This document shows, one piece after another, positions 24,764-36,471 of a stretch of 64,000 bases of DNA. The notes beneath the pieces were generated by a model. It ran no database searches, was not told where the DNA came from, and was given only the letters and a program-made list of their open reading frames with translations. Both the position numbers and the translations under genes were made by a program. Each line of letters opens with the position of its first letter. Position 1 is the first letter of the stretch. Source of the DNA: Rotaria macrura (Eukaryota; Rotifera; Eurotatoria; Philodinida; Philodinidae); assembly GCA_900239685.1 (NCBI GenBank), contig OENT01000075.1, forward strand, positions 62,001-126,000. The letters are read 5' to 3'.

Positions 24764-25042
24764 GACAAAACTTTTCAAAAACGTGTTGAAGCGCCCGAAA
24801 ATGGACGCAAAATCGAGAAAAGTGGACATGTTTGTATGGCAGCCCATGTAGTGAAAACTGGATAAAAGCAGCAGGTTACCCGCTCCCAAAATTGCGGTAG
24901 TTCTAAATTTTTGTCGGTAAACCGCGGTTAGCCGCTGGTTTTTATTCGGTTTTCATTATTTGAGTTACCATCAAAACACGTCTACTTTTCTCGATTTTGC
25001 GTCCATTTTTGGGCATTTTAACGTGTTTTTGAAAAACTTTGT
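24764..25042. repeat. Inverted-repeat (MITE-like) element, about 280 bp
   Basis: The left arm (about 24764-24840) and right arm (about 24970-25042) are imperfect reverse complements over roughly 70 bases. They share blocks such as ATGGACGCAAAATCGAGAAA (right arm in reverse). The outer ends read GACAAAAC and GTTTTGTC-like. The 130-bp centre has no ORF. The structure is typical of a non-autonomous DNA transposon, but I found no clear target-site duplication. Confidence 0.65.
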
Positions 25043-25678
25043 CTCTCTGAGTAGTGGATCGATCTGTATAAGACATGCTTCGAATTCAAGACTAAGGCAT
25101 ATTTCTTCTTTTGTAAAATGATACTTCTCAACGAGTCGTTTCGTAAAAATCCTTTGGATCTTGAAGCTTATGTTGAAATCATCGACCGAGCAATGGAAAC
25201 TTTGTCAGACTATTGAATCCAATTACATTTAACGATACAAAACAAGTAACGTGAATCGAAAATCGATTCACTGGGCCCTAGACTGATAGAACTCACACAT
25301 GTAAATATATGAACAGCCCACTTCGTCAGCTGTTTCTGCCACAGATCCTGAAATTTCCAATAAAGATTACTGGATAAGTTCAATCGAGAGAAGAAATACA
25401 GATGGTGAATAAGTGATGGTGGGGTACTGATGAGAAGAAAATGAAAAATTTCCAAGAACAATGAATAGAAAAACGCATCCAAAATAAGTGTGAAATACTG
25501 GTGCGAAATAGTGACTGAACCACGATTTTGCTTCTGAGAGAGGGGGAGCTCTCAGTTCTCTGACTAGTAACTAGAATACACTGTTAACAGTTTTCGTTAG
25601 CCGGCTTAAATACCTCTCAGATGGGAAAGAGGTTGAGTTTCACCTAACAAGTGGATCACACCGTTCAAAAATTTAGCG
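25043..25678. other. Intergenic, promoter side of the 7-residue-repeat gene
   Basis: No supported gene. A CTTAAATAC TATA-like sequence lies about 75 bases before the ATG at 25679. Confidence 0.4.
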
Positions 25679-26171
25679 ATGGAGGCGTCAAAGTTCCTTT
25701 TAGGAACTGCGGCTGCCGCCCTAGCTTACTTGATCAGTAGAAGTGTCTATTCCGCGTCACCACTCGGTGGATCCGCTAATAATACATGCTGCAAAAATGG
25801 CCATTTGTGCCCCAAAAATGGTCATTTAAGCCATAGAAATGGTAATTTGTACCAAGACCTTGTTACAGGCAAGCAGACACAGGTGAACTAGGACTTCTAG
25901 ACCCTGATCATTCAGTCTAGGGAATATTTGAAAGACAGGAAAAGATTACGTTATTTCTTTAACAATTAGTTAGAAAAAAATAGCGAAAAATAGAACGAAG
26001 AATGTGGTTACAAAATCCACTAAAAGGCCGAATTTACCTTGGAGAGTATATCAAAATACTCGAACAACCTCTCTCACCGATCCAAACACAGATGTCACCG
26101 ATCTAAACCAAGACGTCACCAATTCAAACAAAGACGTCACCGATCCAAACACAGAAAATTACGTTTTCTAG
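25679..26171 (+). CDS. Possible two-exon gene built of 7-residue repeats with an N-terminal hydrophobic segment
   Basis: The first reading frame (25679..25882) begins MEASKFLLGTAAAALAYLIS, a signal-peptide or anchor-like N-terminus. It then has three 7-residue repeats of the type KNGHLCP (21-bp units). A CAG|GTGAAC donor could join it, phase 0, to 26001..26171, which carries 7-residue repeats of the type DVTDPNT and ends in TAG (total about 124 residues). The 118-bp intron and its weak GAAG acceptor are inferred; without splicing the first ORF alone is 70 residues. Both parts share 21-bp periodicity, which argues for one gene. No family recognised. Low-complexity secreted protein is a guess. 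Confidence 0.4.
25897..25920. repeat. CTAGAC/GTCTAG hairpin, copy 1
   Basis: A 6-bp inverted repeat with a 12-base loop in the context TCTAGACCC...TTCAGTCTAGGGAA. A second copy with the same flanks lies at 26168-26191. Copy 1 falls in the presumed intron of the 7-residue-repeat gene. Confidence 0.5.
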
Positions 26172-26191
26172 ACCCTATCCTTTCAGTCTAG
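26168..26191. repeat. CTAGAC/GTCTAG hairpin, copy 2, overlapping a stop codon
   Basis: Same 6-bp stem and flanks as the copy at 25897-25920, 271 bp apart. The TAG stop of the second reading frame lies inside the first arm. The pair may mark a local tandem duplication or a transcript-end structure. Confidence 0.5.
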
Positions 26192-27807
26192 GGAAAATAA
26201 AACCATACACAATTGAATACAAACGCCACTTGTTTGTGAAGAATATTTGTAAATATAAATGAATGCGTATCTTAAATCCTATACATTTTGTAGCTTTTCT
26301 TCAGATTCAATAGAGACGATGGAATATGTATTCTGCCTATCTTTGCGGATCTCTTCACTGCCGCTATAAACACGTAGTCTTGTGACAACACACCAGATAT
26401 ATGTATACTCATTAGCATAAAGTAAAGAGTGACGTGTTGATTTCTAATGAAAAAAGTTAATATTTTATGTAGTTGCACATATTTTATTGAAAGCAAGTTG
26501 AAAAGTTCCCAGTGTCAAAAGCGGGGCATACAGATGTGAACAGACTGCGCTCTTGATCGAAGCTTTCTTGTGACATTCTATGACCGAGTTATTAGCGTCA
26601 TAATATTTCCTATTTGGCAAGAGCTCGAAGAAAACAAGGCTCTGAGCAATTTTTATCCTTTAATCTCATTACACATAAAAGTAGATGCCAACGAAAACAA
26701 ATTGTCATAGGTACATTGAAAACGACTACTATAAAATTTATGTCAACTTTTTTTTTGTCTATACTCATGCACTTACAACAGGATTTAAGCCTCCCCCTCA
26801 CCCCTCACAACCGATTTGCCACTTTGGAGTATAGATTTGGGCTCTAACTTTCAGTGATGGATGGCCGTAGTGAGATACGTTGGTAACAAAAATTTCATTC
26901 TCATAAACTTTACTAAACTAGACTTATGGCTTGTTTTATAGTTTCCACGAGAACCCATATAACTTCCTGACTATGAGAGTCATCGAGATCTAGTTGTTTT
27001 TAATTAAAGCTAGCATCCATACCCCACTTTTCGTCGGGCAGAATTTTGAAATTTCTTTCTGTTATTTTTTTACGCATTTTATTCCTTATGACTGCTAAAT
27101 TATGAATAGAAAACGCACTAAATCGTATTTTTCTCGTTTCATGGATCAAATATCGATAATCAGGTCGCTGAAAAGTTAGCTCTAAGCGAGACCTTTAAAA
27201 TAGAAAAAACATCGGAAAAAGCTAAAGCCAAATCGCAGTTATATCAATTTTCCTGCTTGAAAACCATATTTGAGAAAAGCGCTAAAGGAATTATAGAAGT
27301 AAATTCTTCACTCAAATGTTTAAAACTACTTTTTAAATGGAATCTTTTCAACATTTACATTAGAATTTTTGAAAATTTGATTACAAATGAAGTCAGCTAA
27401 CGTCATCTGCCAGCATGAAGTGGGATCGCTCTCTTATTTTTCCAGTAGGATGCATTTTTATACTGCTACACACAAATCAACATCGATCTATAGACAAGAT
27501 AAATTTTTCAATAAATCCCTTAAAATCGAACATTTTCTAAAAACCTACATATATTTTAAAAGAGGAGACCTTGAGGCATCATTCTATAATAAAAACTCAA
27601 ATTCGGCTTTTCTAAGGCGGGGGGGGAGGGGCAGAGGGTGTTTAGATAAAATATCTTTGGCATTATTTTAATCCTATATTAAATCATAAGAAAAGGTTGA
27701 AAGAGAACCAATAAGAAAGAAGGAGAAATAAAAGCATAAAATAGGCAAAAATCTATACTTATAACCAACACCACTCGTTTTACAAACATTAGAAAAAGAA
27801 AACGACC
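26192..27807. other. Intergenic, no gene recognised
   Basis: AT-rich, with two short antisense ORFs around 26610-26847 that shadow each other and a G-rich run near 27620. Nothing supported as a gene. Confidence 0.45.
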
Positions 27808-28699
27808 ATGAGTTGTCGACTATTTGAAGACGAAGAACACACACGTAAATATCGTCTTCATCGACCAGTTTATCCAAAGGAATTGTTCGAGAATATTATT
27901 AATTACTATGTCAAAGGAAGCCAAACAGATGGGAAAATTCCATTGGCTCTTGATATTGGATGTGGAAGTGGCCAGGCAGCAAGTGAACTTAGCTCGTAAA
28001 TGTTATCTTGTTTTTCTTTATCCTTAACATATTTTCAATAATGAATTTAGATTTTGTAACCGAGTCATCGGTATTGATGTCAGTGCTAATCAGTTAGCTC
28101 ATGCGATTCAAAAAGATAATATTGAATATCGCTGTCATCCAGCTGAAGACTTAACATTCGTTGACTCAGACTCAGTTGATTTAATTACTGTTGCTACAGC
28201 ATTACATTGGCTTAATATTGAATTTTTTGTCGAACAAGTTAAACGTGTACTTAAACCAAATATTGGTGTTTTAGCTATATGGGTATATGATAGAGGTGTA
28301 CTTCATAATCAAAAAGCTGATGTTATCTATAGTGAATTCGATGAGATTATCCTACGTCCGTATTGGAATAGTAGAAGATGGTTGAATGCTGATTTCTATA
28401 AGTCACTTTTACCTTTACTACCGTACAAGTCTAGTTTAGTCGAATACACAATAGAACAAAACATAGAAACATCAATGAAACAACAAATGGATTTAATTGA
28501 AACGTTTTCAGCATGTCAAACGTATCGAAATCAAGAAGGTGAAAAAGCATATCAAGATTTATTACAAACATTGCAACGCAGATTAATCGATTCTTACAAA
28601 AATTGTGAAAATCGATTAGAGGATGATAATGCAATGGATTTGAATTCAATTAAAGTATCAATGTCGAGGCCTATTAAACTTTATTTAATGAGAAAATAA
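27808..28699 (+). CDS. Class I SAM-dependent methyltransferase (Methyltransf_11 type)
   Basis: Exon 1 (27808..27995) and exon 2 (28051..28699) join in phase 2 across a 55-bp intron to give 278 residues. Motif I is ALDIGCGSGQAA (Asp49, Gly51, Gly53, Gly55), followed by the acidic motif II region GIDVSANQL, and TVATALHWLN with RVLKP as the later motifs. This arrangement is typical of small-molecule methyltransferases related to trans-aconitate methyltransferase and yeast Crg1/Tmt1. It transfers a methyl group from S-adenosylmethionine; the acceptor is not predictable. No signal or membrane segment, so a cytosolic enzyme is likely. Its 3' end lies 58 bp from the 3' end of the convergent PARP-like gene. 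Confidence 0.9.
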
Positions 28700-28756
28700 T
28701 AAGAATACTAATGAAATAGAATATTGATTGCACTAGTGTTTTTCGTTTTTGATTGT

Positions 28757-31700
28757 TCACTCGAATGTTATAATAAATAGTGGTAGAGCAAGATGAGAAT
28801 CAAATATAACTACTTCATCATCATCATCGGTGACATCAGTCATTTCCATGTCGAACATCTAATGAAAAAGCATAGCAATAGAAAAGAATAATAATTAGGA
28901 AAAACTAAAATAACACTCAACGAACCTTAATCGAGTCGTATTCTGTATTTCGTTTCAATGTAATCGTTGGTTTTATTTGTGATTTCGAAACAAGTTCCAT
29001 ACGACCTAGTGCAACTTTACAAAGAAGAACTTTTTCAGTTTTCTAAAATTTTCAAGAAAACATAATAATCAAACAATACAAATAAATGAACTTACTTGTT
29101 GTCCCAAATCTTTTATTGTCGAATGAAAATAAAGACCTTTCCCGTAAGAACCATAAAGAAAATCTAAACAAAAAACAAAAAATGAAGACAATCTATAATT
29201 TGATAAATATTCTACCTTCATTCGTAAATCCAGCATTTGCTATTATGTTAAGATGCTGAGGATGACCATAGTAAAACAGTAATGTTTCATTTTTTTGACT
29301 GCCATTTTGTAATGAAGCAAGAGAACTCTGATATAAAGCAATTGTTGCTGAGTCAATCGATACCTACGTAGATGATTAGATTATATCATCTCTGATATGA
29401 TTATAGAAAAATGCAACAGAAATGTGAGCATAATACTATCGAAATTTAACCTTCTAACTGATACAAAGAATAAAAATGATTCAAATTCAAAAATAAATAT
29501 AATTCTAGCTATTTACTAGTTATGTAAGAAAATGACTAAAGATTTCTGCACAATAAAGCTTAACAACGAATTATAAAAATGAGAATACACTGGTAATTCT
29601 AGAATCCACAACAATGACGATATTGACAGCTGAGGATAACATGCATCAAGATATAAAAAGCTCAGTAGAATGACATTCAATACATTGATGCCATAAAATA
29701 TCACAGGAGTATTGTATTTAAGAAGTAAACATGTGTGCCAAATCTCTGAAACAGATGGTGTATGTCTTGTTGAAAAATACAAATGATTTTCTTATTGTGC
29801 GTCTCTAGTCTAGAGAGATAGGCAATTAATTAGACAGATACATGCTGTATTCCTAAATTTAGAAATGTCTTACGACTAAACAATAGGACTGGATCATTTG
29901 TCGAATAGGAATATATTCTTAATTAGTGGAATCAAATTCGAAAAATCTTAAGATGTTTCTTATTATGTATCTATGCAGATAGTGGCTATGCAGATACACG
30001 ACAGTTTATTTGTTTATTTAGATTCAATGAACCACACACGATATACGTTTAGTAAAGATATCTATATAATGGTACTAATTGATAATTTAGTTTTTCTAGT
30101 ACTCTTGACTTCTGATTCGCATTTGGCCACATGCGGTAGTTCCTTGTCAAAATTTACAAAAGATTCTGCATAAATTTGTTTTTGAAAATCTGATTAATAA
30201 CTTCAACAATAGTCATCTAGCTACATCGAAGCTAAAAAGTGGTACATATTACGGTAGCAAAACGTGCTGTCTCTCTGGTGATTATCGAAAATTTCAACAT
30301 TGACCTTGAATGACGAGAAAAATAAAATTTCATCTAGATAATCGTTAGTTTTTCTTATGAAATATTGATGCTCGATCAACTGCATCTGTCTTTATTTTTT
30401 ATATGAAAGCTTCATGAGATCTGAGAATCGGAAGATATTTAAAAAGGGATTGCGTCCTCGATCGAAGTGCATCTTTAACCGGTTCAATATGTGGCTAGAT
30501 ATTATGATTTCATGGTCGTTAGTAGTTTTTCTTTTCACTACATCATCTCGCTTCGACTCTCACAAATAAGGTCATACTCTCTGTGAACGATAGATACAAT
30601 TAGAAGCTTAGTGGATATCTATATCGAAGAGAACGATAATAATGTTTCTCGCGCTTGCCAATGTCGATCATAGGTATAATATATGTAAGTGAAAGTATTC
30701 GATTGAGAAGCAAAGTTTTTAAACTCATATCTGCACAGAAAACTGGAATGACTCGTATGTCATTCAACCACTCAATGAATCAAAAAACATGATGATCTAT
30801 ATGAATCATAAAAATAGTTTCCTTCCAACTAAATTCTATTTGTGAATTCACAATGTGTATCCGTTCTGCTGATAGACATGTTTTTAGATGAAGCATATTT
30901 CTTATTTTACCGATTTCAATAGAGAAGAAAGTCGATTCGGGATTTCACAAAAATTACATTGCTCAAAGATTACCTCCTACGCAAGCATTGTACTATAAAT
31001 CGACGATCGAGCAGTTTCAAAATTTTGATGACAAAACATACACATAATCGTTATTGGCGTGTTTCCATTTTTGAGGGACTAGCATTTACTATAAAAACTG
31101 AGTCCTTATCTTATTTGCAAGTAACACCATAGAAAACATATTTTGTTCTTATGCAAAATTATCAGTAGATAAAAATTCGTTTATCTAATGTTGTCACTAG
31201 AATAGTTGTTACGTTAGTGAGAATTCAAAAAGAAAAACCTTTTTTGCTTTAATTTGATAAGCTTTGGAATTATTATGTTTATGTCTACAATATTCAACAG
31301 CCATTTGTGTATTACAATCATCATCCATTAATAAAGACATTTGAGAAATTAATAATCTTTCGCTTGCCGTAGACATTTTTTCCATTTGTTTAATCATTTC
31401 AGTTGTTTCAATTTGATCGCCATCTTGAAGCAAAAGAAAAACATATGATTCATTTATCAATGTACAATAGGATGTGTGCATTCATGTTTGAATTTACCAT
31501 GATTAGTTTCTATGGAAGAAGCTCCCGATCGATCTAGTTTAATTTCTAAGTAAGTCATGTATGAAATTAAGAACAAAAGAATCATTCTCTTGAAAAACGA
31601 TATTTACTTAGTCTAGTATTTTCTTTCGCAAGTAAAAATCGTTCACGATTTAAGGAAACAATCATTTGTTCTTGTGTATTTATCTTAATGAAATAGCGTT

Positions 31701-31926
31701 ACATGATACTCGTGAATACATAATAATCATTTACTTTAGCATATAAACCGATCATTTCACTTTTTAATCGATTAAACAACGCTGCTTGATTTTGGTAACC
31801 AGTAAACATAGTTTTTTGCCTAAAGCACTAAATAAATTATTGAAAATAGAACAAATCAGTGAAAATACCATTTTTGAAAATGATCGTCCATCATGGTTAA
31901 ACATCGAATAGGATCTTCGTTGATAA
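28757..31926 (-). CDS. PARP-fold (mono-ADP-ribosyltransferase-like) protein, 5' end incomplete
   Basis: Nine exons join in frame to at least 295 residues: 31869..31926, 31735..31819, 31608..31683, 31498..31545, 31239..31423, 29216..29363, 29096..29163, 28926..29042 and 28757..28858. The first visible exon starts in phase 1 after a TTTTCAG acceptor, so the start codon is further upstream and not found. The N-terminal part is hydrophilic and probably helical. The C-terminal part is a PARP catalytic fold: LLFYGHP (first motif), SYGKGLYF (NAD-binding Tyr motif), KVLLCKVALG and VVIFDSHLALPLFIITF. The first motif has Tyr where active PARPs have His (LLFHG), and the third position lies in VVIF, not a Glu. 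It is therefore probably a mono-transferase-type or inactive domain. One intron, 29364-31238, is far longer than the rest. Confidence 0.8.
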
Positions 31927-32593
31927 CTGAAAAATTAAATACGGTGTCAAATACAACCCAAAATGATTGTTGAAATATAAAAGAGTAGAAATCGTTTATC
32001 GAAAAAGACTCGTATGTCAAATTTTCATGCTTAATAGAGCAAACGTTATCATGAACTCGATCGACTCCACGGATCTTATTTGTAGCGTGGATTTGATGAT
32101 TATTTGCTGTATTTTAATCGTAATAATCAATGCACCTCAAAATCTACAATGCTTTTTTTAATACAATATTTTCTTCCTAATTAAATGAGAAAGTAATTGC
32201 CAACGAATGAATAACTTTCGTTTTGTTATCGATTTTATTAATTTGATTGTAACTCTGAATATTTCTTTCGTTCATCAGCATGTAAAAAGAAGATACTTTT
32301 CATTGTTATAGATGGCTTTGACACTGTTCGGGATCTTTACTTCTAAATCTATTTTAAATATTCGATTTCTGATAGATTTTTACAACGATTGAATTATTCT
32401 GATAAATAATAGCTCATTGTAGTCATTGACGTTTGAGTCGATTTCAAAAAAAGATTCTAATTGAAGAACTACAATACGATGCAATGCGTACTAATCTCTA
32501 AGTCAATTCTAGTTGAATATTTCAATTCATTTATAGATGTATCTACATCAATCTAGAATTTACCGAAAATTTGAATTCAAACTAATATTTCCT
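31927..32593. other. Upstream flank of the PARP-like gene
   Basis: The missing 5' exon or exons of the PARP-like gene should lie here or beyond the foldback element. No candidate exon preserved phase clearly. Confidence 0.35.
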
Positions 32594-33710
32594 GGTTCAG
32601 TCCCGTTTGATCGACTAATTAAGCCCAATTAGAGGAATTTCCCGTTTGGTCGACAGAAATGTTTTTCCTACTTCGTCGACAACTATTTTATTCTTTGATG
32701 TACCACAATTTAATAATTAAGCGCTTGGTCGACAAGTTAAGGGCCAATTCATAAACCATAAAATGAATATCCAGTTTTTTTAAAGTTAAAAGTCACTTGA
32801 TCTGTGGTTTAGTGAATAAAAGCCAAAATTCAATTTGGTATACACACAAGTTTGATTGGATAAACTTTTGCAGTGTACGTTGAGTTTTTCTATGGGGAAA
32901 ACGTATTTTGATCACCAAAAATTTTAAGATACAAATGATCACGCAAAACAGATACATTCGATAACCGATTTTTTTCAAAACATTAAAACGTTGCATCATC
33001 TCTTTCCTTCGTATTCAGTAACAGTTGCATTCCGTCAGTTTTCCTGTTCTTCTGTATGTTATATATAAATAATAAGTTACTCAAAGTCTATTCGTGCAAA
33101 CACTCAGTTGGTCTAGCATATCTATTCAATTTATATCAAGTAAACGATAGGACACGTTTTCAACAGCTAGGTAAAACGACGTCCCAATCAAATTAAACCA
33201 GTTTATGGTAATAAATAGATATTGTGATAAATGTCATGAAATATTCCTTGTCTATATGTTAGTTTTTGTTCTCAACGTTATCCTTTTGGAAAAATAAATA
33301 TTTTGGATGAAATCCGAAAAATGTGGTGATTGAATTTATCTGATTTGTGTGATCATTTGTATCTTAAAAGTTTTGGTGATCAAAATACGTTTTCCCCATA
33401 GAAAAACTCAACGTACACTGCAAAAGTTTATCCAATCAAACTTGTGTGTATACCAAATTGAATTTTGGCTTTTATTCACTAAACCACAGATCAAGTGACT
33501 TTTAACTTTAAAAAAACTGGATATTCATTTTATGGTTTATGAATTGGCCCTTAACTTGTCGACCAAGCGCTTAATTATTAAATTGTGGTACATCAAAGAA
33601 TAAAATAGTTGTCGACGAAGTAGGAAAAAAATTTGTCGACAAAATAGGAAAAACATTTCTGTCGACCAAACGGAACAATTAAGGGGGCGTCGACGAAATG
33701 GGACGATACC
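32594..33710. mobile_element. Mutator-like foldback element with long terminal inverted repeats and 9-bp target duplication
   Basis: The left arm (about 32594-32960) and right arm (about 33330-33710) are near-identical reverse complements over about 360 bases. The outer termini read GGTTCAGTCCC and, reversed, GGTATCGTCCC. Both arms contain several GTCGAC-centred subrepeats near their ends; the right arm has one unit more than the left. The element is flanked by the 9-bp direct repeat ATATTTCCT at 32585-32593 and 33711-33719. Long TIRs with 9-bp target duplications are typical of Mutator-like and foldback elements. The centre of about 370 bp has no transposase, so the copy is non-autonomous. 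Confidence 0.8.
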
Positions 33711-33719
33711 ATATTTCCT

Positions 33720-35030
33720 TCGTCAAATGTTGAATTTATAGAAGCGTGAAATTTTTACATTTAATTACAATTGTGGATCGTATTCGAGGGTCGACGATGT
33801 TCTGAAGTTGAAAGAAGAGGAAAACTGTTTTTTCTCTCGTAGGCTTTTACAGAGCTGGACAAAATACTCGAAACTCGAATATTCGAAATCCTAGATAAAT
33901 AGGAATTTAACAAATTTATGCTTGATAAGAGTGTGACCATTTCATTTCTCCATAGTGCAATCATCAAATTTTTTTCTGTTTAGTCCTATACATATATGTA
34001 TAGATGCATAGACGTCACACTATGGCATAACAGAAGATGTACTCTCTTGTCTCATTTGTTTCTTTCACTTGTTATATAGAATGTAATTGGCAACTGATGT
34101 CTCTCTGTATTTTATATACATGTTTTTTCTGTTCGTCTATGTCATTCATTCTTACCGAGTATACTAAAGTTGCTGTTCTAAAATTAAGGTTCAATTAGAA
34201 TTTGGATACCAGTGAAAACAAAACCCATGCTCACAAACAAGCATACATGTCCCAAATTTTTAAAAGACTTATAACAAGAATAGTTTCATGCATGACTGTC
34301 ATAATTTGGTGATCGGTAAATTTATCCGTCATTTCTAAATGTACATATTAAATTTTCCGTAGTGAGACCTAGAAAATTCTTGGATACTCATAATCGAAAA
34401 AGTTCGTACTTGCCCACCTCTGGGCTTTTAGAATATTTGTACACTGAGAAAATTTTTATTTCTATCGCCATCATGCTTCAAAAGGTAACAGGAATGGATT
34501 CAGGAGTGGCTCTGGAGGATCTTCAGCTGAAAGATAATTACTAAAGAAGAACAATATCGTTTAAGTACATTATGCTTTGAATGTATTGATAGTTATATTT
34601 ATTGCTTGAATAGTTATCATTTAGTATTTTCTTTTTGCACAACAGATGTTTATTTGCCTTCGCGAGACTGTAAAATGTTTTCGCATCTGTTAAATCTAAT
34701 GATCACAAGCCCAGCAATCGTCGGACGAGTGTGTCATTTTTGAAAAACAAAGTATTCACTATCGTTACAGTCTAACAAACTTGAGTACATAGTAAATCAT
34801 ATAGATAATACTACACTGTAGATGATAATAAACAATTTTAGAAGTAACAAATTTTAATATCTCGAAATTTTCAATCAAAATCAAATCAAAGTTTCATATT
34901 TAAAAAGAAAAAAGGAAGAAGTGATCATCTTGATCGAATCTTAAGGATTCGATCGTTTAACTGGAAATTCTCGTTATCAAGTTAACACTTAGGAATAATA
35001 ACCTAAAGGTACGCCTCTTTGAAACAAGTT
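33720..35030. other. Intergenic, no gene recognised
   Basis: AT-rich DNA between the foldback element and the 3' end of the GNAT gene. Short ORFs at 33761-33967 and 34362-34544 lack any supporting feature. Confidence 0.4.
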
Positions 35031-36471
35031 TCATATCATATTGGGATGTATATTACCAATCGAATCGGAAATCGGAAAAGAATTTTCATCTATCGATTGC
35101 ACCCTCATCAATACTTCACACAGACAAGAACGACTTCTTTAAAAAACAAATTTATCATTCTTTTACCGTTATAAGGTGGTAAATAACACATTTTAGTCGT
35201 ATTCGTCCAACTATCACCAATAGCCCTAAAAAAATCGAGAGACGATTCTTGAACAAAATACAAAACATCTCGCATTTACTTGTATTTGCTTAGCAAAATG
35301 GCATCTTCTGTGAAACCGAACTTTCGATAGAAATCAATAGCACTTTGATCAGATGCTGTTACAATTGCCTCATACTCGCCGATGTAATCATGATTCATTA
35401 AAAACTATCAAATGTGACAACGATATTAAAAACAAATTAACAATAAGTAAACGAAAGTTTTTACTTTCATCATATAACGACCCATGCCTCGACCACGAAA
35501 TTTTCTTCGACAAGCTAACAGTTGAAGATCTAGGATGTGTTCTTCTTGAGTTCTAAGATAAAACTCAATTGAATTTCGATACTATTCTCATGATTTTTTT
35601 TATAAACATACGGTAATAGAAACGTAGTGATTTTTTGAAAACTCATACAACCAATAAGACGTTTGTGAAAATTAGTTTTTCCCATTTTGACCTTTTCTAA
35701 AAATTTACCAATACCAATTGAATAATCATGCTCAACATCACCATCAGATCCACTTCCATCATCATCTCTACGATCATATTATTAAATATTTGTTTCAAAT
35801 TAAAGCAAAAATATATTTTTAATTGAATACATACTCATCGGAACTTTCACTAGATGATGAGCCAGAAATAACTTCATCAAAAACACTACCAGGATATTCA
35901 ATTTTTTCAAGTAAAGTATCGAGACAATCTTCCTCGTTAGTAACTATAGCAGTGATAGTTGCTGGCTTCAGTACTACTTTGGGATCATCTAGATAATAAA
36001 CAAACTGTCGATGATTAAATTTAACATGTACAAATATTAATTTGTTCACCATAGACAATGAGAAGTGTAACAACTTTAGGCTCACATATTGTATTATAAA
36101 TTGTTTCACTATTTAAATAAATTCTTTTTAAACGAAAACAACAAGCATGAATAATCACCCTCCAATGTCTGGTAATGATTTATCGTATAAAGAGACGATT
36201 GTATGAAGTAGCTCTTGTTGATTGCACTAAAACCAAAGATATTATTAGTTTAAATTTGTCAAGTTTTTTTTCGTCTTTGACAAACTTGAAAAGTTTGTCC
36301 AATAGCCTCGATATCAGCCTTCTCTGGTTTATTAAGTAATTTCCATAACCGTGTTTGATAAATATCAACAAGAAATGGTTCGGAAATGTTAGCCCCAGTA
36401 GCTGCAGCTTCTCGAGAGGATATTGAAACTTGTTGAGCTAATAGAGTAAAGTCTTTTTTCGCAGCAAACAT
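35031..36471 (-). CDS. GNAT-family N-acetyltransferase with acidic linker
   Basis: Nine exons (36286..36471, 36159..36226, 36050..36108, 35835..35988, 35612..35767, 35465..35552, 35280..35404, 35167..35225, 35031..35113) join with correct phase throughout to 325 residues. The C-terminal half has the acetyl-CoA binding motif A, DLQLLACRRKFRGRGMGRYM (the R-x-x-G-x-G loop at residues 227-232), and motif B ASDQSAIDFYRKFGFTEDA. Both are diagnostic of GCN5-related acetyltransferases. An acidic Ser/Glu/Asp-rich stretch of about 35 residues lies in the middle, roughly residues 140-175. The N-terminal region is unfamiliar. The enzyme transfers acetyl from acetyl-CoA to an amine; whether a protein or small molecule is acetylated is unknown. 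The last exon join is the least certain. Confidence 0.82.
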
